Made by a program: the position numbers and the translations under genes. A stretch of 64,000 nucleotides of DNA from Labilithrix sp. (GTDB lineage Bacteria; Myxococcota_A; Polyangia; Polyangiales; Polyangiaceae). Below the pieces are notes generated by a model. It did not search any database, was not told the DNA's origin, and was given only the letters and a program-made list of their open reading frames with translations. Below, one piece after another: positions 50,633-57,952 of the stretch (position 1 is the first letter of the stretch; each line of letters starts with the position of its first letter). The stretch covers positions 558,001 to 622,000 of the forward strand of contig JAHBWE010000001.1 of the NCBI GenBank assembly GCA_019637155.1. Reading direction: 5' to 3'.

Positions 50633-51163
50633 ATGGGTTACACGCGCCTCGGTCTCGTCGCTGCTGCTCTCGTCCTCGTCGTCGCGTGCGACGAGAAGAA
50701 GGAGGCGACGCCCACCGCCACGTCCGCGTCGGCGGTGGCGTCGGTCGTCGTTCCGCCGCCGCCGCCGCCCGAGACCGCGTCGGCCGCGCCGTCGGCCGCT
50801 CCGTCGGCGTCTGCGGACGGGAGCTCGCAGCTCGTGAGCGGCGAGCCGGACGATCGCATCGTCACGGTGAAGGATCCGAGCAAGGACGCGACCGTCTCGG
50901 TGAAGGTCGCGCCCGCCGGATCGCTCACGCTCTTCCTCCCGGATTACCCCGGCACGGTGTGGGCCTTCGAGAAGGCGGACGGCTCCGTCGGCAAGCCGAA
51001 GGAGGAGGTCATCCCCGGCTTCGCGCCGAAGACCAACGGCCACCAGTTCAAGTGGACCGGCGTGAAGGCCGGCAAGTCGACCGCGACCTTCGGCAACAAG
51101 AAGGCCGGCGACAAGACCGCGAAGCCGACGCAGACCTTCACCCTGACGATCGACGCGAGCTGA
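50633..51163 (+). CDS. lipoprotein with chagasin-like domain
   Basis: 176 aa. Lipoprotein signal RLGLVAAALVLVVAC (Cys 19), a Pro/Ala/Ser linker to about residue 65, and a ~100-residue beta domain. The order GSLTLFLPDYPGTVWAFEKA ... TNGHQFKWTGVKAGKSTATF follows the pattern of chagasin/I42 protease inhibitors (NPTTGY-type loop, then a Gly-Gly-type loop, then strand), but the loops are altered. A weak match by eye, and other Ig-like folds are possible. Co-oriented with the OPT gene (12-bp gap). Confidence 0.65.
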   Translation: MGYTRLGLVAAALVLVVACDEKKEATPTATSASAVASVVVPPPPPPETASAAPSAAPSASADGSSQLVSGEPDDRIVTVKDPSKDATVSVKVAPAGSLTLFLPDYPGTVWAFEKADGSVGKPKEEVIPGFAPKTNGHQFKWTGVKAGKSTATFGNKKAGDKTAKPTQTFTLTIDAS

Positions 51164-51178
51164 CGCAGGCTCCGGGCG

Positions 51179-53725
51179 CTACTTCGGACCGGTGCAGAAC
51201 ACGGCCTTCACGAGGCCCTTGTCGTTGTCGGGATCGCACTGCGTGATCGCGCCGTCGTCGTTCGGGATCACGGTCACGTCGACGCCGGGGCCGGAGGAGG
51301 GCGGCGCGCCCCACGTGCATTTCACCGACTCGCACGCGCCGGGCTGGAGCACGTTCGCCGTCTTCGCGCCGCAGGCCTTCGTCGTCCCGACGTAGAAGCC
51401 GACGCTCACGCCGGCGCCGATCGGCGCGGTGCCGCGGTTGCAGACCGGGGTCGCGAGCTCGGCCGCCGAGCCGTTGCACGCGAACGCGGCGGAGACCTGC
51501 GAGGTGAGGTCGCCGATGTCGGTCGCGTTCTGCGTGCCGGGGACGTTCTGGCGGAAGTTGTTGAGGCCCGGCTGCGTCCAGTTCGTCGCCCACGCGCTGG
51601 TCTTCGGGATCGTGCCGTCCTCGGAGACGTTGGTGACGGCGTACGCGTGCTGGTTCCAGATCGATCGCGAGCGGACCCACTGATCGTTGGCGTCTTCGTA
51701 GACGCGAATGCCTTGCGTCGCCTTCGGGTGGTTCGCGCGGCAGGTCTTGCCGCTGCCGGGTGTGCCGGCCGGCGGATCGGCGCACTGCGTTCCGAAGAGC
51801 TCGCACGCGGCGACGTCGCGATCGGCGCAGCACTCCGCGCTCGTCGTGCAGCGGCAGAGGCCGCTCACGCAGGAGCCGCTGACGCAGTCGGTGTTCGCGA
51901 GGCAGCGAAGGCCGGCGAACTGCGAATCGATCCGCGTGCCGGGCTCGAGCTGTCCGCGGTCGGGCGTCGCGTCGGTCGCGAGGCAGGGGCGGCCTTGTCC
52001 GATCTCACCGCAGGCGGTGTTGCTCGGGACGACGAGCTCGGCGCGGAAGTCTCCGTCGACGTCGGCGACGATCGGGTTCTCGTTCCAGGTGCAGGAGGAG
52101 CGGTAGCGCGAGAAGAGGACGGTGCCGTCGGTGCCGGAGTAGACGCGGGTGAAGCACTCGTCGGCGTAGACGACCTCGGCCTTGCCGTCGGCCTCGAAGT
52201 CGAAGACGGAGCTGCCGGTGACGTTGGAGGAGATGTCCTGCGTCGCGCGGGACCAGAGGATCTTGTCGGGGCACGCGCCGCCGCTCACGTGATCGCAGTG
52301 CGCGCGGTCTTCGCATTTGCCGCCCGGGCGCGGCGTCGCCTGGCAGTCGGGATCGAAGACGGTGTAGAAGGCCTCGCCCGCAATCCCGATTTCGGGCAGC
52401 CCGTCGCCGTCGAAGTCGGCAATCGTGGGCGGGCCTCCGCCGCCGCCGGGGACCGGGAGCGTCATGCCCATGAAGACGCTGTGGTCGGTCTTGAACACGG
52501 AGACGGAGCCGCCCGCCGCGACCGCGATCTCGGGGACGGCGGTGACGCCGGGCGCGGGGTCGAAGTCGGCGACGGCGGCCCAGCCCGGCGGGCTCGACGT
52601 CGTCTGATCGTAATAGGTCTCTTCGACCCAGGCGTTCGCGGCGCCGTCGAACTCCCAAATACGCGCGCCGTTCGTCATTTCGATCTTCGGATCGGCGTCG
52701 AGGTTCGCGAGGACGGGGTGCATGCCCTGGCGGTACGTCGCGTAGTTCGCCGGCGGCGCGGCGCGGAGGCGGCCCGTCGCGCCGTCGAACACCCAGCCTT
52801 CGCGGATGATCTCCGGAATGCCGTCGTCGTCGAGGTCGTGAATGCTCGGCGAGGCCCAGTTGTTCTTTCCGAAGTTCAGGCCGGCCGTCGTGTTCACGGC
52901 GGGGACGTCCGCGGTGAAGACGGTCACGCCGTTCGTCTGGGTCGCCTTCTTCGTGAGCCAGAGCGGCTCCCACGTCCCGCTCTTCCGCGTGAAGGCCATC
53001 ATCGTCTCGGTGACGGTGTTCTCGGCGGTGGTGAAGGCGACGATGTCGGGCAGTCCGTCGCCGTCGAGATCGCCGATCGCGGGGACGGCGGAGGAGCGGA
53101 ACCAGTCGGTCTGCCCGTCGCCGTCGAGATCGACGCCGCCGAGGACGGCCTCTTGCGTGCAGTCGGTCCCGCGGAGGATGCGGAGGACGCCGAGGTGCTC
53201 CGTGTATTGCCCCGCGTCCGGCTTCACCGGCACGGTGAAGGGCGCGACGATGCTCGGCGGCGTCGGCAGCGCGCCGAAGCGCACGACGAGCGGCGTCGTC
53301 TGGACGTCGACGTGGTTCGGGAAGGGATCGCCGGGGATCGGGATCGCGCTCGGGAACTCGCATTTCGTCTTCGGCGCGAAGTTGCCGGGGACGACGATGC
53401 GGCGGCACTCGCTGTTGCTGGCGCCGGGCTGGAACGGAACGCACTGCCTCGTGAGCGGATCGCAGTACGTGTCGTACTGGCACGTGCCGGAGTCGGGCCC
53501 CGCGTCGGGTCCGCAGCTCGCTTGCGGCGGCGGCGTGACGTTCACGTCGTCGGGCGGACCGACCGGCGCGTCGGTCGGGGTGAAGCCGCCGGAGCTCGAG
53601 CTCGTGTTCCCGTCCGGGCCGGCGTCGGGATCGACGAAGGCGGAGTCGGCGGAGCTCCCGCATCCGGCCGCCCACGCGACTCCGAGGGCGACGGCGCACA
53701 GCGCCGCGAAGGTCTTTCGCTGCAT
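51179..53725 (-). CDS. large FG-GAP/VCBS-repeat lipoprotein
   Basis: 848 aa. Lipoprotein signal AALCAVALGVAWAAGC (Cys 22), low-complexity linker, Cys-rich pieces (CGPDAGPDSGTCQYDTYCDP). Repeated calcium-binding-type blades follow: GDLDGDGLPDIVAFTTAENT, IHDLDDDGIPEIIREGW, ADFDGDGLPEIGIAGE, FDFEADGKAEVVYADE, VADVDGDFRAELVVPS, as in integrin-like FG-GAP propellers. A compact Cys module (CLANTDCVSGSCVSGLCRC, residues about 608-626) and a C-terminal CARDB-like beta domain end the protein. A common myxobacterial surface type. 13 bp downstream of the methyltransferase gene. Confidence 0.85.
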   Translation of the reverse strand: MQRKTFAALCAVALGVAWAAGCGSSADSAFVDPDAGPDGNTSSSSGGFTPTDAPVGPPDDVNVTPPPQASCGPDAGPDSGTCQYDTYCDPLTRQCVPFQPGASNSECRRIVVPGNFAPKTKCEFPSAIPIPGDPFPNHVDVQTTPLVVRFGALPTPPSIVAPFTVPVKPDAGQYTEHLGVLRILRGTDCTQEAVLGGVDLDGDGQTDWFRSSAVPAIGDLDGDGLPDIVAFTTAENTVTETMMAFTRKSGTWEPLWLTKKATQTNGVTVFTADVPAVNTTAGLNFGKNNWASPSIHDLDDDGIPEIIREGWVFDGATGRLRAAPPANYATYRQGMHPVLANLDADPKIEMTNGARIWEFDGAANAWVEETYYDQTTSSPPGWAAVADFDPAPGVTAVPEIAVAAGGSVSVFKTDHSVFMGMTLPVPGGGGGPPTIADFDGDGLPEIGIAGEAFYTVFDPDCQATPRPGGKCEDRAHCDHVSGGACPDKILWSRATQDISSNVTGSSVFDFEADGKAEVVYADECFTRVYSGTDGTVLFSRYRSSCTWNENPIVADVDGDFRAELVVPSNTACGEIGQGRPCLATDATPDRGQLEPGTRIDSQFAGLRCLANTDCVSGSCVSGLCRCTTSAECCADRDVAACELFGTQCADPPAGTPGSGKTCRANHPKATQGIRVYEDANDQWVRSRSIWNQHAYAVTNVSEDGTIPKTSAWATNWTQPGLNNFRQNVPGTQNATDIGDLTSQVSAAFACNGSAAELATPVCNRGTAPIGAGVSVGFYVGTTKACGAKTANVLQPGACESVKCTWGAPPSSGPGVDVTVIPNDDGAITQCDPDNDKGLVKAVFCTGPK

Positions 53726-53738
53726 GCGCCCGATGCTA

Positions 53739-54416
53739 TCAGTCTATTTGGCTGTCCTTCGGCTCGCCGAGCAGGAGGCGGTTCTTCGGGGTGATCGCGG
53801 CGGGCACGAGCTGGGTGTGGACGGCGTAGCCGCGCTCGGCGAGGCGGCGCGCGCGCGTCGCGTCGATCGCGAGCGGCAGGTCGACCCATCCCGCGAGGCC
53901 GCCCGCGTCGCAGGTCTCCTCGTCGTGGCAGCAGGGCAGGACCGCGACGCGCGCCCGCGCCGCCGCCGCGGCGTCGAGGACCGCGTCGGTCAACGCGCCG
54001 CAGGCGTGGGACGACACCACGACGTCGCCGGACGCGAGCTGGACCTCGGCGATCGGGCGCTCTTCGAACGTGACGCGACCCGCGAGGCGCGGCCACTCCG
54101 CGACGAGCGCCTCCGCGAGGCGGCCTGCGCTCTTCGGGATCCGCTTGTCGACGGAGAGCGCGGACGGCGACGTGTCGTCGAGGAGCAGCATGAGGAACGC
54201 GACGAGCCCGTGGCCGCAGGCGAGGTCGACGACGCGGCCGCCGCGGAAGCGCCGCCGCGTGCGCCGCGCGACCTCCCACGACTCGTAGAGCTCCTTGCGC
54301 GGGAGCGCGGAGGTGGAGCACACGACGCGCCCGATCCGATCGAAGAGCGTGCTCCCCGCGAAGTGGTGCGCGCTCGTCGGCTTGAGGCGGACGCGGCTCG
54401 ACGGATCGAAGGCCAT
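53739..54416 (-). CDS. class I SAM methyltransferase, METTL25/TRM13-like
   Basis: 225 aa. SAM motif I RVVDLACGHGLVAFLMLLL (residues about 60-78), then SVDKRIPKSA, and two blocks that recall the METTL25/GSTCD/TRM13 group: SSHACGALTDAVLDAA (about 135-150) and VAVLPCCHDEETCD (about 157-170). Cytoplasmic. The ATG directly abuts the multicopper oxidase stop, so it is the fourth gene of the metal-resistance operon, an unexpected companion. The substrate could be RNA, protein or a small thiol; not resolvable here. Confidence 0.75.
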   Translation of the reverse strand: MAFDPSSRVRLKPTSAHHFAGSTLFDRIGRVVCSTSALPRKELYESWEVARRTRRRFRGGRVVDLACGHGLVAFLMLLLDDTSPSALSVDKRIPKSAGRLAEALVAEWPRLAGRVTFEERPIAEVQLASGDVVVSSHACGALTDAVLDAAAAARARVAVLPCCHDEETCDAGGLAGWVDLPLAIDATRARRLAERGYAVHTQLVPAAITPKNRLLLGEPKDSQID

Positions 54417-55616
54417 TCAGGGGGGAGGGGCGTCGACTTTGTGCGCGCCGGTGCCGGGCGGGTTCTGGTACCAGCCCGGATCGGCGTAGCTCGTGATGCC
54501 GGCGCGGACCTTCAGCACCGTGAACATGCCGCCCATCTCGATCGCGCCGAACGGGCCGGTGCCCGTCATCATCGGGAGCGTGTTCTTCGGGAGCCCCATC
54601 TCCATCATGTCGCCCATTCCCTTTTCGCCCATGGCCATGTACCCGGGGAGGAGACTCCGCACTTTGTCCTCGAGCGCGGGGGGCTGCGCGACGCCGATCA
54701 TGTTGGGGATATCGTGGCTCATCGCGTTCATCGTGTGATGCGATTTGTGGCAATGAAATGCCCAGTCGCCCTCGACGTTCGCGACGAGCTCCACCGTCCG
54801 CGTCGACCCGACCGGCACGTTCACCGTCGTCTCGGGCCGGCGCGCGCTCTTCGGGACGACGCCGCCGTCGGTCCCGACCTCCTCGAAGGTGTAGCCGTGG
54901 ACGTGGATGGGGTGGCTGTCCATCGACAGGTTGCCGAACGAGAAGCGGACGCGCTCGCCCTTCTTCACGACCCACGGATCGGTCCCCGGCCAGACGCGGC
55001 TGTTGAAGGTGAAGAGGTTGAAGTCGTTCATCACCATCGGGTTCGGCGTCGCGGTGCCGGGCTCGACGAACCACTCGCCGAGCATGACGACGAAGTGGCG
55101 GTCGACCTTCGGCACCTCCGGCACCTTCGGGTGGACGACGAAGAAGCCCATCATCCCCATCGCCATCTGGACCATTTCGTCCGAGTGCGGGTGATACATG
55201 TGGACGCCGTGCTGCCGGAGCGTGAACTCGTAGACGTAGGTCTCGCCCGGTTTGATGTGGTCCTGGTTGAGCCCGGCGACGCCGTCCTGGCCGTTGGGGA
55301 GGAGGATGCCGTGCCAGTGCACGCTCGTGCGCTCCGGCAGCTTGTTCGTGACGTAGAAGCGGACGCGATCGCCCTCGACCGCCTCGATCGTGGGTCCGGG
55401 CGAAGATCCGTTGTAGCCCCACGCATTGACGATCATGCCCGGCGCGAACTCGCGTTTGACCTGCTCCGCGGTGAGGCGAAACTCCTTTACGCCGTCTTTC
55501 ATCACGTACGGCAGCGTCGAGCCGTTGGGGGTGACGACGGGGACGTACTGCTGCGCGAAGGCGGTCTTCGCGCAGAGCACGAGGATCAGGACGAGCAATC
55601 GAGGGAGGAGCTTCAT
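54417..55616 (-). CDS. periplasmic multicopper oxidase
   Basis: 399 aa. Sec signal LPRLLVLILVLCAKTAFAQ. Copper sites are visible: SVHWHGILLP, MYHPHSDEM, DSHPIHVHGYTF and WAFHCHKSHHTMNAMSHDIP, covering the type 1 and trinuclear ligands. A Met/Gly-rich C-terminal region (MAMGEKGMGDMMEMGLPKN) could bind Cu(I), as in CueO/CopA-type enzymes. Likely oxidises Cu(I) to the less toxic Cu(II) in the periplasm. Four bp downstream of the TolC-like gene. Confidence 0.88.
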   Translation of the reverse strand: MKLLPRLLVLILVLCAKTAFAQQYVPVVTPNGSTLPYVMKDGVKEFRLTAEQVKREFAPGMIVNAWGYNGSSPGPTIEAVEGDRVRFYVTNKLPERTSVHWHGILLPNGQDGVAGLNQDHIKPGETYVYEFTLRQHGVHMYHPHSDEMVQMAMGMMGFFVVHPKVPEVPKVDRHFVVMLGEWFVEPGTATPNPMVMNDFNLFTFNSRVWPGTDPWVVKKGERVRFSFGNLSMDSHPIHVHGYTFEEVGTDGGVVPKSARRPETTVNVPVGSTRTVELVANVEGDWAFHCHKSHHTMNAMSHDIPNMIGVAQPPALEDKVRSLLPGYMAMGEKGMGDMMEMGLPKNTLPMMTGTGPFGAIEMGGMFTVLKVRAGITSYADPGWYQNPPGTGAHKVDAPPP

Positions 55617-55620
55617 GCGA

Positions 55621-56991
55621 TTACCGTGGATTGTTCGGGGTGAGGCGAGAGCCGACGATGCGCTCGAGCTCGCTGCGCGCGATCCAGTAATCGCGGAGCG
55701 CGGCGATGGAGTCGGTATAGGCCGTGAACTCGGCCTGACGAGCCTGGAGGAGCTGGTAGACGCCGAGGAGCATCGCGTCGTATTGCTGCTGCGAATAACG
55801 GACGATGTCCTCGCGTAGTGGGATGATCGTCCGCGTGTAGTCGCTCACCGTCGCGCGGGCCGCGACGAGCTTGGCGCGGCCCGCGCGCACGTCGGCGCGG
55901 ACGTCGACGGCGAGGGCCTGGAGCTCGTCGTCGGTGCGGCGGGCCATCGCCTCGAGCCGCGCGATCGCGCCCTGCCGCTGATCGAAGAGCGGGATCTCGA
56001 GCGCGACGCTCGGTCCGAACGAGTAGCGGCGGGTCTCGCGCAGGCGGCCGGCCTCGACCGCGACGTCGACCTTGCCGAACCAGCGCGTCGTCTTGGCGAG
56101 CGAGATCGCGGACGTGAGCGCCTGGAGGCTGCGCCGCCCCGCGGCGAGGTCGAGGCGCTCCCCCACCGCGCGCGCCTCGAGGTGCTCGAGCGAGGGCTCC
56201 TCCGGCGGGAGGTCGGGCAGCCGGCGCGGGAGCTTCCACGCCGTGCGCGGGCCCCACACCCCCATGTGTTTGTCGAGCTCGGTGCGGGCGACGGCGGCGT
56301 CGGTGACGGCGCGCCGGAGCGCGAGCGCCTGGTCGGCGGCGAGGGCGAGCTCGCTGCTCAGCGCGAGGTCGTTCATGTTGCCGGCCGCGTGCTGGCGGCG
56401 CGCGAGCTCGGCCGCGGTCTGCGACGCCTCGTTCAGGAGCGTGCTCACGGCCGCGGTCTGCTCGGCGGCCTGGGCCTCGTAGTAGGCCCGGCGGACGTCG
56501 GCGGCGAGGTCGATCACCTCGAAGGCGACGCGGAGCTTCGTCGCCTCGAGCTCGGTCGCCGCGACGCGCTTCTTCATCGGCAGCGTCACGACGTCGAGGA
56601 AGCTCTGCTCCACGCTCGCGAAGAGGTTCGGGACGATGTGCTCGCCGTCCCAGGCGGTCTTGCCGAAGCCGAAGACGGGGTTCGAGAGGAGCCCGGCCTG
56701 GACGAGGTCGGCCTGACCGATCGCGAGCTCCTCGAGGAGCGCGCGCACGCGCGGGCTCGCGAGGAGGGCGATCTGGACCGCCGCGTCGACGCCGAGCTCG
56801 CGCGCGAGGAGCGCGTCGATCGCCTTCTTCGCCTCGTCGTCTTCTTTCGTCTGCCGGTCCCATCGAAGGTCGTGTCCGATCCGCGCGCGTACGTCGTCGC
56901 GGACGTCCGCCGTCGCGCGGGTGGGCGTGGTCGACGCGCAGCCGGTGACCGTCGCGGCGAGGAGCAAGAGGCCGTAGGAGAGCGCGCGCAT
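55621..56991 (-). CDS. TolC-like outer-membrane efflux lipoprotein
   Basis: 456 aa from ATG 56991, overlapping the upstream stop by one base (TGATG). Lipoprotein signal SYGLLLLAATVTGC (Cys 18). Two repeats of outer-membrane efflux protein helices: ASVEQSFLDVVTLPMKKR with EVIDLAADVRRAYYEAQAAE in the first half, and VALEIPLFDQRQGAIARLEA, YTRTIIPLREDIVRYSQQQY in the second. Forms the outer channel of a CusC-type efflux line. No RND pump or adaptor gene is next to it, so these must be elsewhere if it exports metal. Confidence 0.87.
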   Translation of the reverse strand: MRALSYGLLLLAATVTGCASTTPTRATADVRDDVRARIGHDLRWDRQTKEDDEAKKAIDALLARELGVDAAVQIALLASPRVRALLEELAIGQADLVQAGLLSNPVFGFGKTAWDGEHIVPNLFASVEQSFLDVVTLPMKKRVAATELEATKLRVAFEVIDLAADVRRAYYEAQAAEQTAAVSTLLNEASQTAAELARRQHAAGNMNDLALSSELALAADQALALRRAVTDAAVARTELDKHMGVWGPRTAWKLPRRLPDLPPEEPSLEHLEARAVGERLDLAAGRRSLQALTSAISLAKTTRWFGKVDVAVEAGRLRETRRYSFGPSVALEIPLFDQRQGAIARLEAMARRTDDELQALAVDVRADVRAGRAKLVAARATVSDYTRTIIPLREDIVRYSQQQYDAMLLGVYQLLQARQAEFTAYTDSIAALRDYWIARSELERIVGSRLTPNNPR

Positions 56992-57257
56992 CACTTCTTC
57001 GGCGCGAGCGTCATCCCGCATTTCGGGCACTTCGTCGCGTGGTCGGCGGTCACTTCGGGGTGCATCGGGCACGCGTAGACGACGGGGCCGGCGTCGGCGG
57101 GCGCGACGGCGACGTTCAGCGCGGCGACGGGATCGACGCTCTCGGGCGCGGCCGGGTTCGAGGGATCGCGCGACGAGCTGGCGACGGGCGCCGGCGCGGG
57201 CGAGCACGCGGCGACCGCCATGGCGATCGCGACGAGCCATTCGAAGGAAGGGCGCAT
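56991..57257 (-). CDS. small lipoprotein with heavy-metal-binding domain (HMBD)
   Basis: 88 aa from ATG 57257 (the frame stays open upstream to 57308, but the signal peptide starts here). Lipoprotein signal WLVAIAMAVAAC (Cys 18), Ala/Pro/Ser linker, then the C-terminal HMBD YACPMHPEVTADHATKCPKC with GMTL: two CPMHP/CPKCGM-type ligand clusters. The same domain occurs in the divergent P-type ATPase ([13 protein letters not shown]...CPKCGMAL). Probably a periplasmic copper or other soft-metal buffer. First gene of the minus-strand metal operon. Confidence 0.82.
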   Translation of the reverse strand: MRPSFEWLVAIAMAVAACSPAPAPVASSSRDPSNPAAPESVDPVAALNVAVAPADAGPVVYACPMHPEVTADHATKCPKCGMTLAPKK

Positions 57258-57376
57258 GAGACGGGCGGTATACCTCGCCGCCGCGGGGAGGGATGCAGGA
57301 ATGCTCACGGCGCTGCCGACGCACGAGGTCGCAGGCTCTTACAGGGGTCGCGTCGAAAGTGCTAAGGGACATCGGA
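57258..57376. promoter_or_regulatory. divergent control region of the metal-resistance locus
   Basis: 119 bp between the divergent starts of the HMBD lipoprotein and the CorE-like sigma factor. It must hold promoters for both directions. I found no convincing ECF -35/-10 pair by eye. GGGA lies eight bases before the sigma factor ATG. Confidence 0.4.
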
Positions 57377-57922
57377 ATGACGTCGTCGGCCGTCTCCGAG
57401 ATGCTCGAACGCCGCGCGGAGCTCCTCCGTTTCGTGCGCGGCCGCGTCGAGAGCGACGCGGTCGCGGAGGAGATCCTCCAGTCCGCGCTCCTCCGCGGCG
57501 TCGAGCACGCGGCCGAGCTCCGCGCCGACGAGAGCGCGGTGGCGTGGATGTACCGCACGCTGCGGAACGCGGTCGTGGACCACTACCGCCGCCGCGACGC
57601 CGCCGGCCGCGCGCTCGAGGAGGTCGCCGCGGGCGCGACGGAGGCGAGCGACGACGTGCCGCCCGACGAGAAGCCGCGCGCGTGCGCGTGCGTTCGGAGG
57701 CTCGCGAAGGGCTTGAAGCCCGAGTACGCGCGGATGCTCGAGCAGGTCGACCTCGAGGAGCGATCGCTCGGCGAGGTCGCCGCGGAGGCGGGCATCACGA
57801 CGAACAACGCGGCCGTCCGCCTCCACCGCGCCCGCGCCGCGCTGCGCGAGGCCGTCGTCGCGACGTGCAAGTCCTGCGCGACGCACGGCTGCGTCGACTG
57901 CACCTGCAAGCACGGCGTGTAA
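57377..57922 (+). CDS. CorE-like metal-sensing ECF sigma factor
   Basis: 181 aa from ATG 57377. Sigma2 region (residues about 10-75: LLRFVRGRVESDAVAEEILQ, AVAWMYRTLRNAVVDHYRRR) and sigma4 region (about 110-160: YARMLEQVDLEERSLGEVAA, TNNAAVRLHRARAALREAV). Two features recall the CorE family of Myxococcus: a Cys-x-Cys (103-105, RACACVRR) between sigma2 and sigma4, and a Cys-rich tail (Cys164, 167, 172, 175, 177: CKSCATHGCVDCTC). In CorE these bind copper and switch the sigma factor without an anti-sigma protein; none is encoded here. It sits between two metal-resistance units and most likely drives them. Confidence 0.85.
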   Translation: MTSSAVSEMLERRAELLRFVRGRVESDAVAEEILQSALLRGVEHAAELRADESAVAWMYRTLRNAVVDHYRRRDAAGRALEEVAAGATEASDDVPPDEKPRACACVRRLAKGLKPEYARMLEQVDLEERSLGEVAAEAGITTNNAAVRLHRARAALREAVVATCKSCATHGCVDCTCKHGV

Positions 57923-57952
57923 GCGCCGCCCCTCCCGCGCGTCAGCCCCGCC

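Noticed and set aside
47333..51043. 1.2-kb-codon antisense frame opposite the methyltransferase/OPT operon
   Set aside because: Shadow frame made of Arg/Glu/Asp repeats; the OPT transporter on the other strand is unambiguous.
57258..57376. ECF-type promoter (GGAA/CGTC-like boxes) in the metal locus spacer
   Set aside because: Several partial matches, none with acceptable spacing; cannot be chosen by eye.
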